Source of the DNA: Candidatus Gorgonimonas leptogorgiae
GTDB lineage: Bacteria > Pseudomonadota > Gammaproteobacteria > Pseudomonadales > Endozoicomonadaceae
Assembly (NCBI GenBank): GCA_929200515.1
Contig: CAKNAD010000146.1
Location: forward strand, 1-7,459
Reading direction: 5' to 3'
DNA length: 7,459 bases
The position numbers and the translations under genes were made by a program. Every line of letters begins with the position of its first letter. Position 1 is the stretch's first letter. Positions 6,799 through 7,459 of the stretch are shown here, in pieces. A model generated the notes under the pieces. That model was not told the DNA's origin. It was given only the letters and a program-made list of their open reading frames with translations, and made no database searches.

Positions 6799-7445
6799 AT
6801 AGTTGTAAAACAATAAAAAACAAAATAATCCAAAAAAAACATAATGACACTAAGGATGAAGATCAAAGTATAGATAAAACAATAAACCATAATAAAGATT
6901 ATGAATACATATATGAGTCATTCGATGAACCATCGTCTAAACCCAAAAAACATATAAAATACAATAGATTTAAAACAAGCATAGCTACAATTAAAAATAA
7001 ATACTTTTACAAAAATAAAAGTCATAGTAATAAATATAATTTACAAACTGCAAACGCTAAGTACGGTAATTCTAGTTTATCGATGAATAATGCTGTCGAC
7101 AATGATTATAACATAAAAGCTACTAGTAGATTATTAGATAAAGAGGGTTATGAAGTACCAATCTGTCAACAAAAAAAAAAATTATCTAACAACGACAAAC
7201 AGAATATTACTTCTATAAATAATACAGATCCTCAAGATAGTGAAAACACTAGCACTAGAAAATTACAAGCTACAAGTGTAGAAAAACTTATTCAAAAACC
7301 TAAAGATCTAAAACATTCGTCAGCTACTAATAATCAAGATGGACAAACATTAAATGATTTGAAAGGTATTGTGCATGAAAGAGTAACTATGTTTGAAAAA
7401 AACTATATACACGTGGCAGATGAAAATGCTAGGTTTCAGGGCTAA
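6795..7445 (+). CDS. C-terminal part of the split tyrosine-motif protein (about 216 codons)
   Basis: This frame lacks its own start signals: its only early candidate is a TTG at 6795 with no Shine-Dalgarno, and the first ATG in frame is about 97 codons in. It is best read as the continuation of the preceding frame after a one-base shift in the A11 tract. Counting from the TTG, it carries a third tyrosine motif, YEYIYESFDE around Tyr40, and a fourth, KEGYEVPI around Tyr119, which fits the YxxP pattern bound by Crk-type SH2 domains. Basic patches flank the start (lysines 5-15) and follow the third motif (SKPKKHIKY, about 48-56). The rest is Asn/Ser/Thr/Lys-rich and probably disordered, with a slightly more ordered end (about 180-216, LNDLKGIVHERVTMFEKNY). 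There is no signal peptide, so export would need a type III, IV or similar system not seen here. A translocated effector is the favoured but unproven reading; a decaying pseudogene is the main alternative. Confidence 0.65.
   Translation: MNSCKTIKNKIIQKKHNDTKDEDQSIDKTINHNKDYEYIYESFDEPSSKPKKHIKYNRFKTSIATIKNKYFYKNKSHSNKYNLQTANAKYGNSSLSMNNAVDNDYNIKATSRLLDKEGYEVPICQQKKKLSNNDKQNITSINNTDPQDSENTSTRKLQATSVEKLIQKPKDLKHSSATNNQDGQTLNDLKGIVHERVTMFEKNYIHVADENARFQG
7171..7181 (+). repeat. Second 11-A tract in the split gene
   Basis: A second run of exactly eleven A's encodes part of QKKKL soon after the GYEVP motif. Here the frame is kept open across the run. Slippage would reach stops at 7187-7189 in one alternative frame and 7216-7218 in the other, trimming the last 75 or so residues. 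Having two equal A11 runs in a gene of this size makes its product length unusually sensitive to slippage. Confidence 0.6.
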
Positions 7446-7459
7446 AGAAAAAGATCTAA

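Noticed and set aside
1..7459. CRISPR arrays, tRNA or rRNA genes, insertion sequences
   Set aside because: No regularly spaced repeats, cloverleaf or rRNA-like GC-richer stretches, transposase motifs or terminal inverted repeats were seen.

Overview
The window is strongly AT-rich and gene-sparse in the number of loci, although coding sequence fills most of it. It holds one giant reading frame on the minus strand and a rightward cluster of two genes on the plus strand, the second of which is split by a frameshift. The base composition, long A/T homopolymers, lysine/asparagine/isoleucine-rich proteins and lack of any housekeeping gene suggest an accessory region of a host-associated, probably obligate intracellular bacterium (Rickettsiales-, Holosporales- or Legionellales-like). 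That assignment is an inference: no taxonomic marker is present.

Region 1-5303 (minus): a single uninterrupted frame of 1,767 codons, read codon by codon without a stop, starts at an ATG at 5303 and runs off the left edge. I do not recognise the family. It looks mostly helical and polar, with a disordered Asn/Lys/Ser linker near residues 594-655 and a cluster of hydrophobic segments after about residue 1080.

Region 5304-5561: a short divergent intergenic region. It carries a good sigma70-type promoter facing right (TTGACC, 17-nt spacer, TACTAT), an all-A/T 11-bp inverted repeat, and a TATAAT-like box facing left just before the giant gene.

Region 5562-6479 (plus): a 305-residue protein with an N-terminal signal peptide and a C-terminal half that resembles the DUF5662 family, with an HD-like set of His/Asp residues.

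Region 6544-7445 (plus): two frames that almost certainly make one gene of about 300 codons, interrupted at an 11-A run (6781-6791). The two halves share a series of tyrosine motifs: NIYDEV, EHIYEEV, YIYESF and GYEVP. The first two closely resemble the host-kinase/Nck/Src SH2-binding motifs of pathogen proteins such as EPEC Tir (IYDEV) and vaccinia A36. The most exciting reading is a disordered, tyrosine-phosphorylated host-signalling effector whose full-length expression depends on slippage or phase variation at the poly-A tract.

The three loci may form an accessory host-interaction island: a giant protein, an exported DUF5662-like protein and an SH2-ligand mimic. The plus-strand genes are 64 nt apart with no terminator between them, so they may be co-transcribed.
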